Source: Fulvivirga ligni
GTDB lineage: Bacteria > Bacteroidota > Bacteroidia > Cytophagales > Cyclobacteriaceae
NCBI RefSeq assembly: GCF_021389935.1
Contig: NZ_CP089979.1
Location: 1-64,000, forward strand
Length of the DNA stretch: 64,000 bases
Direction: 5' to 3'
The translations under genes and the position numbers were made by a program. A model generated the notes under the pieces. It was not told where the DNA came from. It searched no databases and was given only the letters and a program-made list of their open reading frames with translations. This document shows, one piece after another, positions 37,030 through 46,131 of the stretch; positions within the stretch are counted from its first letter, which is position 1, and every line of letters starts with the position of its first letter.

Positions 37030-40000
37030 TTACCTATTCAAATCCGGGTAATCCATCATTCGTTTCATGGTATCAAAAAAGGCTTGGTAGAAAGAATCGT
37101 CTTTTGCATAGAGTTTATATAGGTCTAACTCTTTTTTTCTTTGCTGGCTCATTACATCATCAAGTATCTTCTTAAAGGCTAAATCTCTGTTTTGAACATC
37201 AGTATTATCAGCTACTTTTGATTGATAGTCCGGGTGTGCCTGAATATACTTACTTAGAGTGAGAAATTTAACCCGCTGATCCTCTGGTGTTGCATCCCAG
37301 CCATGAAACCATCTTTCATTAAATGTCCTGATTATTTCATCCAGCATGTCCTTTTCTTCATCACCTCCATGAGCTCCTCTTGGATTAGGGTTTTGCGGAT
37401 CTAGTTCCGTGGATGAATCATCTAACTCAATAGCATGGTTCAGTTTAGTCCGCTCCAATCCATAGGTAGATAAATCAACGGATTCTAAGAGTTCATCAAT
37501 TAATTCATCTTCTTTGGTTTTAACAATTAGTTTGGGAATTAGAAATTTCAAAAACCAGAAAAGCTTTTCCCAATCTAAAACCTCATAAGGCATGATAGAA
37601 GCCATTTGACCATATATTTTTACGAATTGCTTGGATTTGATTTTAAAATCAGCTTTTTCATCATCTTCTAAACCCAAGTCTTGATTGAAACGATCTGCTG
37701 AAGTGTCTATAATAGGACTCAGCTGCTGGGCATCTACACCTTCAAAATACTTCTCTACAAAAGACTCTACTTCGTACCATTCGTAAACGCCTGTATCATC
37801 CAGAGTACCTTTCAATTCGTGTAATACATTAATGTCTGTGGCTCCACTTAGTGAAGTAGAGGTATAAAAAGGATCGAAAGAAGATTTAATTTCGTCTACC
37901 TGATTAAAGAAGTCTAATATGAACAAGTCCTCTGTTTTCTTACCTAGCTTATCCGCAGCACGATTTAATCTACTTAGGGCCTGAACGGCTAAAACACCTT
38001 GCAGCTTCTTATCTACATACATAGTACATAGCTTAGGTTGATCGAACCCGGTTAGGTATTTATTAGCTACCACTAAAATGCGATACTCGTCAGTATCGAA
38101 TTTATCTCTGGTATCTTTTTCTGCAAAACCATTTAAATCACCTTCTGTGTATTCAATGCCATCCACTACTTTCTTTCCTGAAAATGCTATAGCGATTTTA
38201 AACGGATTACCTTTGTCTGCTAGAATTTGATTTATTGATAGGTAGTAGCGAACTGCCGACTCAATATTTTGAGTAACTACCATCCCTTTTGCCTTTCCCT
38301 TGAGCTTTTTGGTATTATATACCTTACTGATAAAATGCTCCATCATTATCTCAGCTTTAGTAGCAATGGTGCGTTTATCTCGCTCTACATAGGCCCGCAG
38401 TTTTTTCTGAGCTTTTTTTGTGTCAAATAAAGGATTATCCTCTATTGACTTTTCTATCTCATAGTAGCTTTTGTAGGTGGTATAGTTTGCCAATACATCT
38501 AGAATAAAACCTTCCTCAATGGCCTGTTTCATTGAATATAAATGGAAAGGCTTAAACGTCCCATCCTCTTGCTTACTACCGAACCGTTCTAAGGTGGCAT
38601 TTTTTGGAGTTGCCGTAAAAGCAAGATAGGAGGCATTGCCTTTCATTTTACGGGCTTGCATGGCTTTCAGTATTTTATCCTGAGCATCCGCCTCCTCTTC
38701 TTCATTCTGCCCCATGGCCTGGTTCATTTTACCAGCTGCTGTTCCGCTTTGTGAGCTATGTGCCTCATCTATGATTACAGCAAAGCGTTTATCACTTAAA
38801 TCAGCAATACCATCTACTATGAATGGAAATTTTTGAATAGTAGTAATGATGATCTTTTTGCCTTGTTCCAAACTATCTTTTAAGTCTTTGGACGACAAGG
38901 CAGGTGCCACAATGTTTTTAACTTCCGAAAATTCCTTGATATTCTCTCGAAGCTGTTTATCCAACAACCTTCTATCAGTCACTACAATTACGGAATCAAA
39001 CAAGGGATTTTGCATACCCTTTGAACCGAGTAACTCTTCACGTTCTGGGTAGGCTTCTATCAATTGATAAGCAGCCCAGGTTATGGAATTAGATTTTCCG
39101 GAACCGGCAGAATGCTGAATTAAATAGGTGTGCCCTACTCCATTCTGGGAAGCATGCTTGAGTATTCTACGCACAACATCTAGTTGGTGGTAGCGCGGGA
39201 AAAATAAAGTTCGTTTGTTTAATGCATCAGTGGCTTTGCCATCAAAGCGAACGAAGTGCTGAATGATGTTAGCCAAACTCTCTCTGGTGAAGACTTCTTC
39301 CCACAGATAGTTTGATTTATGACCAAAGGGGTTTGGTGGATTACCTTTACCATTGTTGTGTCCTTTGTTGAATGGAAGAAAAAATGATTTGCTCCTATCC
39401 AGTTTAGTGCACATATATACTTCATCTGGATCTACTGCAAAATGGACTATGGCCCGACCAAAATTAAGCAGGGGTTGACGGATGTCTCTGTCATATTTGT
39501 ATTGTTTGATGCCGTGCACTTTGGCATTTTGCCCGGTCCACTGATTTTTGAGTTCCAGGGTAGCTATGGCCAGGCCATTAATAAACACCACCATATCAAT
39601 CTCTTCTCGGGGATTTTCCAGATTATAGCGTACCTGACGTGTAACGCTAAACTCATTTTTAGAGAAGCTATCTTTCACCGCTTGGCTGCTGCTGGCCATA
39701 GGTAGTTGATATAATAAAGTTAAATGAGCATCCTCCACTTCTAAACCCTTTCGCAATAAACGGAGAATGCCATATTTTTTAACCATCCGATCATAGCGCT
39801 CCAGAATTTTTAATTTCCAGTCGGCAGAGCGTTGTAACTTTTCGAGTTCTTCCTTTTGGGTTTCTTCTAAAAAGTGCCAAAACCGGGTTTCGTCTATAGC
39901 GTACTTGGCATTGAAATCATTAGTAACACCAAAGTGATAATTTTTTTCAGAGCCATATATGGATTTTGCTTCTTGAACAATATTATCCATTTCCTTCATT

Positions 40001-40077
40001 TCTTCCAGGCAGGTTCCAGTTAAAGCTTTTTCTATAGCGGCTTCTAAGGCTTGTTCATTGGTTTGTGACGCACTCAT
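37030..40077 (-). CDS. hsdR: Type I restriction enzyme R subunit
   Basis: 1015 residues. N-terminal nuclease domain with the PD-(D/E)xK strand DMVVFINGLAIATLELKNQWTG (about 160-181). Motor domain: Walker A IQHSAGSGKSNSITWAAYQL (about 322-341), DEAH box AVIIDEAHSSQSG (about 432-444), and helicase motif VVANKYLTGFDQPKLCTMYVDK. The C-terminal helical region binds the M/S core. It restricts unmodified DNA at sites picked by HsdS. Last gene of a tight minus-strand operon starting with hsdM. Full length. Confidence 0.95.
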   Translation of the reverse strand: MSASQTNEQALEAAIEKALTGTCLEEMKEMDNIVQEAKSIYGSEKNYHFGVTNDFNAKYAIDETRFWHFLEETQKEELEKLQRSADWKLKILERYDRMVKKYGILRLLRKGLEVEDAHLTLLYQLPMASSSQAVKDSFSKNEFSVTRQVRYNLENPREEIDMVVFINGLAIATLELKNQWTGQNAKVHGIKQYKYDRDIRQPLLNFGRAIVHFAVDPDEVYMCTKLDRSKSFFLPFNKGHNNGKGNPPNPFGHKSNYLWEEVFTRESLANIIQHFVRFDGKATDALNKRTLFFPRYHQLDVVRRILKHASQNGVGHTYLIQHSAGSGKSNSITWAAYQLIEAYPEREELLGSKGMQNPLFDSVIVVTDRRLLDKQLRENIKEFSEVKNIVAPALSSKDLKDSLEQGKKIIITTIQKFPFIVDGIADLSDKRFAVIIDEAHSSQSGTAAGKMNQAMGQNEEEEADAQDKILKAMQARKMKGNASYLAFTATPKNATLERFGSKQEDGTFKPFHLYSMKQAIEEGFILDVLANYTTYKSYYEIEKSIEDNPLFDTKKAQKKLRAYVERDKRTIATKAEIMMEHFISKVYNTKKLKGKAKGMVVTQNIESAVRYYLSINQILADKGNPFKIAIAFSGKKVVDGIEYTEGDLNGFAEKDTRDKFDTDEYRILVVANKYLTGFDQPKLCTMYVDKKLQGVLAVQALSRLNRAADKLGKKTEDLFILDFFNQVDEIKSSFDPFYTSTSLSGATDINVLHELKGTLDDTGVYEWYEVESFVEKYFEGVDAQQLSPIIDTSADRFNQDLGLEDDEKADFKIKSKQFVKIYGQMASIMPYEVLDWEKLFWFLKFLIPKLIVKTKEDELIDELLESVDLSTYGLERTKLNHAIELDDSSTELDPQNPNPRGAHGGDEEKDMLDEIIRTFNERWFHGWDATPEDQRVKFLTLSKYIQAHPDYQSKVADNTDVQNRDLAFKKILDDVMSQQRKKELDLYKLYAKDDSFYQAFFDTMKRMMDYPDLNR

Positions 40078-40083
40078 AGATAT

Positions 40084-40869
40084 TTATTTATATCGGGTAG
40101 TTCTAAGGTGAGGTCCGATATACCCAATATATATCTTTTTGGTATTATTGTCTGGATAGAAGTGAAATCTAAAAAGGCCGGTTTTTATGTGAAGTTCAAA
40201 AATCTGAGTACCTCCATTGGGCATACGAAACCTTCTTTCCTCGCCAAACTGTTGCATAGTGGATTGTGACTCCGGTGAAATATTTAATGATGACGTGTCA
40301 TTAATCAGTTTGTAAGAAAAATCGCCTTTCTTCCAACCATTACATATGTGATTCAACGTTTTTAAACGATCAATAATTTGGTAGAATGAGGGTGAGTTGC
40401 CTAATTGCTCAACCTGTTGTCGGACTTGTGTACAAATTATGAGGGCTGGAAACAACTGCACCCGCTTTTCCCAAAAGTTTCTAAAACTAATATTCTCTAG
40501 TAACCCATTTTTAAATGTACTGTAGGTCTCATCGTCCGTAATGCATTTGTTTTGGTTCAATTCTAGACCCTCAAAATTCACTCCTAGAAATGCACACTCA
40601 TGTGTATCAAAAGCATTTAATAACTCTTGCTCACTTGAGATATAATTATCCATTCGCAAAAACGACTCTAGAAATTTTAGAATAAATTGAACTCGCTGTC
40701 CATCTCCCTCACATAAGTGTAGATATCCTTCTGAACTCCAAAAAGAATTATGTCGGTATTTCTCATCATCATCATCAAATTCAATTGCCACCAAAGACTC
40801 CATCCCCTCAACTAACGACATGATTGATTCAGCCTTAATAGCTTCATTCAGAATACTAAGATTAGCCAT
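40084..40869 (-). CDS. Hypothetical partner of the DUF3696 ATPase
   Basis: 261 residues from the ATG at 40869, which overlaps the ATPase stop by 8 bases; the longer frame up to 40980 lies inside the ATPase gene and is not preferred. No known motif. C-terminal sequence RMPNGGTQIFELHIKTGLFRFHFYPDNNTKKIYIGYIGPHLRT looks like a small beta-rich domain with a catalytic-like H pair, similar in style to toxin-like RNases/RelE-type folds, but this is weak. Position suggests it works with the DUF262 and DUF3696 proteins. Confidence 0.5.
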   Translation of the reverse strand: MANLSILNEAIKAESIMSLVEGMESLVAIEFDDDDEKYRHNSFWSSEGYLHLCEGDGQRVQFILKFLESFLRMDNYISSEQELLNAFDTHECAFLGVNFEGLELNQNKCITDDETYSTFKNGLLENISFRNFWEKRVQLFPALIICTQVRQQVEQLGNSPSFYQIIDRLKTLNHICNGWKKGDFSYKLINDTSSLNISPESQSTMQQFGEERRFRMPNGGTQIFELHIKTGLFRFHFYPDNNTKKIYIGYIGPHLRTTRYK

Positions 40870-42004
40870 GATTTTTTCGATATTTAAGAAGTGCTCTAAA
40901 ATCCATTTGGCTTTGATCAAAAAATCCAGAAGGCCAATTAGATAATTCTCCAATTTCATTGATTGATATTGTTTGCACATAGGGCTGAGTCATTTCTTGA
41001 TTTTGACTAAAAAAATTTATGCTAACATTATCAGGATTTATTAGGGCTGCTGCTGCTGCAACCTGAATGCCATTTAGAACATGATCACTATGTGTTTCAA
41101 CAATTACCTTGACACCTGAAGAGGCTATGATTGACAAGAACCTTCCAATTCTTGACTGTGCTGACGGATGTAAATGAGCCTCTGGATTTTCAATTACCAT
41201 AAAGCTGCCCTTCCTAGCGATCAAACCAGTTACCAAAATGGGTAGCACATAACTAATTCCGAATCCTATGTTTGGAGCAATAATGGAATCGCCCTTTGTA
41301 AAGTGATTCTCAACTCTAACTTGAGCAGATCCTGTTTGTGTATCGTATTTGGCTGATATTGAAACCCCAGGTATGAGGTAATCTAGCCAAGCATTTACTT
41401 GCTGTTCAAGGCGTGGACTATTATGACCTTCAAACCTCCTATCATTAGGAACTTGATACTTGTAAGAAAACTCAGTATCACCAATTAACTGTGCAACATA
41501 TTCACCTTGAAAACCAGTATTTGGATAATCATAAAACTGGATAGTTTGACTGATGCGCGGACCAATTCTTTCAGCATTCAAATAATAGAATTCTTGAAAG
41601 AATAGACCTGAATCTCTTAAGAATTGGCTTCCTTCTACTGCTGTAGGTTCAAGCCAAAGTTTTAATGGTTCTATTTCATAGGTTACTTGAAATTTCCCTA
41701 TATCATTATGAAGACTTAGATGGGTGACGAATTCTTCTGTTTGTCTGTTACTTATGCTTGAACTGTCTCCAAATGCTAAACAATAGGAGCCATTGAGATC
41801 TACTTTAAGATTATTAGTTTCAGAGTAGTTATATTGATTCTTTTCCCATTTTGCACAATGTTCAATTGTTCTTCTCAAAAAGAGTAAAGTTTGAATAGCT
41901 GTGCTTTTTCCATTGCCGTTTGCGCCAGCAAATACCGTGAATCTATTAATAGGGATTTCAACCTCCTGGAAACACTTAAAATTATGTATGCCTAGTTTCT
42001 CCAT
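40862..42004 (-). CDS. DUF3696 AAA ATPase (OLD/RecF-like)
   Basis: 380 residues. P-loop FTVFAGANGNGKSTAIQTLLFLRR (about 23-46), then a long insert, and the C-terminal Walker B/D-loop region MVIENPEAHLHPSAQSRIGRFLSII (about 265-289) with the H-loop VIVETHSDHVLNGI (about 297-310). The C-terminal NWPSGFFDQSQMDF is the mark of DUF3696. Such ATPases act with partner proteins in anti-phage systems. Overlaps the DUF262 gene by 1 base and the next by 8. Confidence 0.85.
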   Translation of the reverse strand: MEKLGIHNFKCFQEVEIPINRFTVFAGANGNGKSTAIQTLLFLRRTIEHCAKWEKNQYNYSETNNLKVDLNGSYCLAFGDSSSISNRQTEEFVTHLSLHNDIGKFQVTYEIEPLKLWLEPTAVEGSQFLRDSGLFFQEFYYLNAERIGPRISQTIQFYDYPNTGFQGEYVAQLIGDTEFSYKYQVPNDRRFEGHNSPRLEQQVNAWLDYLIPGVSISAKYDTQTGSAQVRVENHFTKGDSIIAPNIGFGISYVLPILVTGLIARKGSFMVIENPEAHLHPSAQSRIGRFLSIIASSGVKVIVETHSDHVLNGIQVAAAAALINPDNVSINFFSQNQEMTQPYVQTISINEIGELSNWPSGFFDQSQMDFRALLKYRKNHG

Positions 42005-43371
42005 TATACTAATGTTAAGTTTTCGACAATTAAGTTTTGAACTTTTTCAAAAACATAAAGAAGGTTACTTCTCCCATTTGTACCATAAGATAAGTAATTA
42101 AGAAATTCATGATCATCTTCAATTGCACTTGCCAGTGGCACTAATAGCTGTAGTTCTTCATTTTTTGACCGTATTAGTTCATGGTCGTAGGAAGAAAGCA
42201 ACACCGAAAGTGAAACGAATAATGCTTTATTAATGAGTTGTTTGTAAGCGTCTGGCTCAATATCGCCCCTTCTAATTTTCCGGAAGGCATACCTTTGTCC
42301 CAATAAGTATTTTGCATTATCCATGGCTGTTTTAAATAAATCCACAAAATGTTCTAATTCGGATTGAGGGCTTTTGTACAAATCCTCTGTCAAAGAGTCT
42401 AGCGCATTATCCATTGCTCCATTATAATCCTGCATATTGTTTTGCTCGAAATACCTTTGGAATAAGATGAAACGAAGTGCTACTTCCTGATCCTCCATTC
42501 GAGTGGATCTAATGCTATAGTCTGTAGCAGATTGAAATTCTTCTAACTCAGTCATTCTTCTCAAGGTATCCCTTAGCCCGGTTCCTGCCAAACAATTTCT
42601 TATTTCCTGATTGTTTAATGGTTTGCCGCCAGTGTTAATCCTTCTAAAAATGTCATACTTCACTTTTGCAGGAGAAGAGGGGTCAATGACATTAACAGAA
42701 AATTGCGTTTGATTAAACCAGCGCAAATATTTAGGGTCGAGTCCTTTCTTCGTTCCTTCATCCTTGAAGTAACGGCCATCACAACTATCATTTAAATATT
42801 CCAAATTTCTTAATCGAAATTTATTGTCCATGAAATCTTTGATGGTGGAAATCCGCTGAAGGCCATCTACAATGGTAATTCTACCCTCGTCATCTTCCGA
42901 AAAATAGAACATGGGCAATGGAATTCTTAAGAGAATTGATTCAATTAATCTTGACTTTTGAAAGTTATTCCAGACCAGATTTCTTTGAAAATCAGGAGAC
43001 AGATCAATATCATTATCATCTATCATATCAGATATAAGCCTAAGACTAAACTGTTTTGCATGCACTTTTATGTCTTCAGGGTCAAAAGGCTGAATGGTTT
43101 CCGTATAATCAGTTGCATTGATATCAGTACCTGACTGTTCTGCTTCAATTACCTGAAGTACTAATTGGTCCAGTTTAGTGCGAATATCCTCCTCAGTTTC
43201 TGAGATACGATTATCCTGTTCTTGAATAATAAAAGAATTATCCTCTAAAATCAATTTCATCCATGACTCATTTTCGACATTCATTAATTCGAACTGATCC
43301 TGGTCTGTGTTTAATCGAAACACAGTAAGCAGCACAAATTCATTTTCTCCGGTTTTGAATTCTATTTTCAT
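42004..43371 (-). CDS. DUF262 (GmrS-like N domain) protein
   Basis: 455 residues. The DUF262 core shows PDFQRNLVWNNFQKSRLIESILLRIPLPMFYFSED (about 122-156) and the DGLQRISTIKDF motif (about 165-176; DGQQR in most relatives), the ParB-like fold that binds or hydrolyses NTP. The C-terminal half is helical (FRRINTGGKPLNNQEIRNC). DUF262 proteins act in modification-dependent restriction (GmrSD type) and in anti-phage systems. Here it is inside a type I operon, between hsdS and the ATPase. Confidence 0.85.
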   Translation of the reverse strand: MKIEFKTGENEFVLLTVFRLNTDQDQFELMNVENESWMKLILEDNSFIIQEQDNRISETEEDIRTKLDQLVLQVIEAEQSGTDINATDYTETIQPFDPEDIKVHAKQFSLRLISDMIDDNDIDLSPDFQRNLVWNNFQKSRLIESILLRIPLPMFYFSEDDEGRITIVDGLQRISTIKDFMDNKFRLRNLEYLNDSCDGRYFKDEGTKKGLDPKYLRWFNQTQFSVNVIDPSSPAKVKYDIFRRINTGGKPLNNQEIRNCLAGTGLRDTLRRMTELEEFQSATDYSIRSTRMEDQEVALRFILFQRYFEQNNMQDYNGAMDNALDSLTEDLYKSPQSELEHFVDLFKTAMDNAKYLLGQRYAFRKIRRGDIEPDAYKQLINKALFVSLSVLLSSYDHELIRSKNEELQLLVPLASAIEDDHEFLNYLSYGTNGRSNLLYVFEKVQNLIVENLTLV

Positions 43372-43391
43372 GGTCTATTTTCTTAATACTT

Positions 43392-44714
43392 TTAAAAACT
43401 AACTTTTATCTTCCCCATTACAGCACTATCTATCAAGGTAGCTTTATATTCTTTGAGTTTTTCTATTTGGGCTTGTTGGTGTAACATCGCTTGTTCTATT
43501 TTATTTAATTGCAATTCTATGTGCTGAACAATTACATTTTGTTCATCTATTGGTGGTATAGGTGTATATATAGTTTTTAAGTCATTAATATTAAATCTAA
43601 ATACCTTAATCCCTGTAGCATACTTTCTTAATTCTTTAGAAAAGACCTTTGATGAAAAATGCAAATATTTACTATTTACTGTTTCGCTTTTTGGTTTTAG
43701 TAGCATCTGTTCGCCACCTAATAATCCCAAATCATTCCTATTGTAAAAAACCGTATGACCTAAATCTTCAATTGTCTCAGATGTTGAAATAAAAATAGTA
43801 TCACCATGATTTACAACTTGTGAAGCTTTATAAAATTCATTGTTGACATAGAATTCATATTTTTCATCAACCTCAGTAACTTTATATGCTTTCCCGTATT
43901 GTAAAGCAACATATTCACCTTTACCTAATAATTCCTCTTTACTAAAAGTTGAATTGCCTCTAACGAAGTGACATACACCAAATAATTTCTTCACCTCCCA
44001 ATGCTCCGGTATTTCCCCAATCCATTCCACGCCAGAGTCTCTGAGTTTTACTTTGGGGTCTAAACCTTTGGTCACTGCATTTTGAATGATGATTTGCTTG
44101 CGTTCTTTGAGCAGGGCAATCATCTTTTCTTTTTGGGCAATGGCCTGGTCTATTTTGGCGGTTTTGTCGTCTAGGAAATTGGCGATGGCGGTTTGTTCGG
44201 GGAGGGAAGGAAACGGAACTACAACATCTCCGAACTTATCAAAATATAGACGTAATCTCATATCCATTATGCCTCTAGAATGCCTTTTAAGTTCTGACAC
44301 GCAGCTTGGCATTCTGAACATATAATGAAAAAACCTTCCGTTTACTTCCTTTCTAGCTCTTAGTATATCGTAAGCAGGACTTGTAACACCATCATAATCT
44401 GATACCCCTATCGCTCCCATCCATGCTAGCAACTTATTCACAATTACATCACCCTTTCTTACTCTCCAATAACCATCAGTTGTAGATGCTTTATTGCCTC
44501 TCTCTTCAAGGTCCTTACGGGGCTTAACTCCAATATCTGTGTAAACAGAGAGTAATTCTTCGTTATTGTTTTTGGGAGCTGGCTCAATGATGAGTCTAAA
44601 AAGTGACTTGACTCTTTTTGGTTCCCAGCACTCGGGAATTTTGCCTAACCACTCTACTCCAGAATCTTTGTAGGCTGGATATTTTTTAATGTTTATCTGA
44701 ATGCCTTGGCTCAT
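43392..44714 (-). CDS. hsdS: Type I restriction specificity subunit
   Basis: 440 residues with the two half-S repeats: first YPAYKDSGVEWLGKIPECWEPKRVKSLF (about 13-40) and second KVKLRDSGVEWIGEIPEHWEVKKLF (about 221-245), each followed by a TRD and a long conserved helix (PSLPEQTAIANFLDDKTAKIDQAIAQKEKMIALLKERKQ, and PIDEQNVIVQHIELQLNKIEQAML). Full two-TRD specificity subunit. Sets the sequence recognised by HsdM and HsdR. Confidence 0.95.
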   Translation of the reverse strand: MSQGIQINIKKYPAYKDSGVEWLGKIPECWEPKRVKSLFRLIIEPAPKNNNEELLSVYTDIGVKPRKDLEERGNKASTTDGYWRVRKGDVIVNKLLAWMGAIGVSDYDGVTSPAYDILRARKEVNGRFFHYMFRMPSCVSELKRHSRGIMDMRLRLYFDKFGDVVVPFPSLPEQTAIANFLDDKTAKIDQAIAQKEKMIALLKERKQIIIQNAVTKGLDPKVKLRDSGVEWIGEIPEHWEVKKLFGVCHFVRGNSTFSKEELLGKGEYVALQYGKAYKVTEVDEKYEFYVNNEFYKASQVVNHGDTIFISTSETIEDLGHTVFYNRNDLGLLGGEQMLLKPKSETVNSKYLHFSSKVFSKELRKYATGIKVFRFNINDLKTIYTPIPPIDEQNVIVQHIELQLNKIEQAMLHQQAQIEKLKEYKATLIDSAVMGKIKVSF

Positions 44715-44739
44715 TGTTGTTGTCTTTCATTATTGGATC

Positions 44740-46131
44740 TCATGCAAGGATCATTTGAATTTTCCGTTTTATTAGAGCAATATCTTGCGCTATTTCTCTT
44801 TCCTTCTGCCTAAAGCGACTGACTAAGCTCTCTTGCTGATCTAAGGTAGGAAGTTTAATTTTTAAGTTTTTAAGTTGTGGTAAACTCAGTCGAGGAATAA
44901 CTGCTCCATCTGTCCCAAACCGCTGGTATCTAAAGAGATAATCTAAATATTCTGGAATCAATTTACTCTGATTCACCCTTAAAACGTAGACACTTTGGTG
45001 AACTTCAACTTTCGTATCCAAATTATTTAAGGCATGCTCTCCCATTCTAGAGCCAAAAGAAATGATCAAAATATCTCCTTTTTGAGAAAGAGAAGTTTGC
45101 TGTTTGTTTGCTGATTGAATCAAATCATTGACATTCATTTGATAGTTCTTCAGATTCTGCGAACGTAAAATATAATGTCCTGAATCAGCTATATTTTTAA
45201 ACTGAGGTTCAACAAAATCTATGAGATATTTCAGTTTGGAATCGTGTTCTAATGCACTTGTCGAGTTTTTCAAGTAAGAAATAAAGAATTCTCTTTTTAA
45301 TCGTATCAATTTTTCCAGTGTGTCTACAGTCTTATCTATTGGAGAGATAGTGTGAGCATCCGTAACAAATTCTGAATCATCTCGCAGTGGAAAATTTACA
45401 GATAACTCTGGCTCATTCTTTTTGGCCTTAAGCAAGCTTACCAGATTCCCCAAGTCATATATTGGAACAATGAGTTGTGAGAGTCCTAGATTTGGATCAA
45501 AACCGTCTTTGCTAATCCCAAAATCTTTCACATTCTTCGTTACAAAGTATACTGTATGATCCCGGGTGGTTTCATCTAATATTTTCAATTGATCATTGGA
45601 TTCAATCCATTCTTGTATTGAATATAAAATCAGGTAATCGTTAATGTTGTTTTGCCTACTTTTAAACAATACATGATCCTTAGTAATCCCAAAATTGAGG
45701 GCTTTTTGTTTTAAGTTTTCGGATACATTTATGGGTTTTGCTGATTCATATAGAGTTTTTACTCTAAGGTTAAAGCTTTCACTCAGCTCTCTAAAAGGAA
45801 TACCAAATTCTTCGACCTGAAGCAAAGCATTTCTAAACACCGAACGGGTTTCATCAGTCTTGCAGTGCGGAATTATTTTTGATCCCAAAATTGATTTAAA
45901 ATGCTGTATAATATTATCTTGATAAGCTTTGATAAGGGGCTCAATGGTTGCTTCTTTAAATTCCAAATCAATAATCTCGTTCTTAAGAAGAATGAAACTA
46001 TTAGACTCTTTCAAGGCAATTAAACCTTCCAAATTATCACGATTAGACGTGGTGTAATCAAATTTTGACTCATGATTTTTCCCACAAGCAAAATTAATCC
46101 ACGCACTTGTATCTAGGAATACATAATCCAT
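44740..46131 (-). CDS. PIN-domain protein fused to a half-HsdS recognition domain
   Basis: 463 residues. Residues about 1-225 are a PIN-like domain of the DUF4935 type: MDYVFLDTSAWINFA with D7, then EIIDLEFKEA, and INDYLILYSIQEW and VTKNVKDFG supplying the other acids. A helical linker (about 255-300) leads to a half-specificity domain: GHYILRSQNLKNYQMNVND, ILIISFGSRMGEHAL, VYVLRVNQSKLIPEYLDYLFR and the conserved helix PTLDQQESLVSRFRQKEREIAQDIALIKRKI. It overlaps the hsdM stop by 1 base. A complete hsdS follows, so this is an extra protein, not the only specificity subunit. PIN domains are usually RNases. I know no standard type I system with such a fusion. Confidence 0.7.
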   Translation of the reverse strand: MDYVFLDTSAWINFACGKNHESKFDYTTSNRDNLEGLIALKESNSFILLKNEIIDLEFKEATIEPLIKAYQDNIIQHFKSILGSKIIPHCKTDETRSVFRNALLQVEEFGIPFRELSESFNLRVKTLYESAKPINVSENLKQKALNFGITKDHVLFKSRQNNINDYLILYSIQEWIESNDQLKILDETTRDHTVYFVTKNVKDFGISKDGFDPNLGLSQLIVPIYDLGNLVSLLKAKKNEPELSVNFPLRDDSEFVTDAHTISPIDKTVDTLEKLIRLKREFFISYLKNSTSALEHDSKLKYLIDFVEPQFKNIADSGHYILRSQNLKNYQMNVNDLIQSANKQQTSLSQKGDILIISFGSRMGEHALNNLDTKVEVHQSVYVLRVNQSKLIPEYLDYLFRYQRFGTDGAVIPRLSLPQLKNLKIKLPTLDQQESLVSRFRQKEREIAQDIALIKRKIQMILA

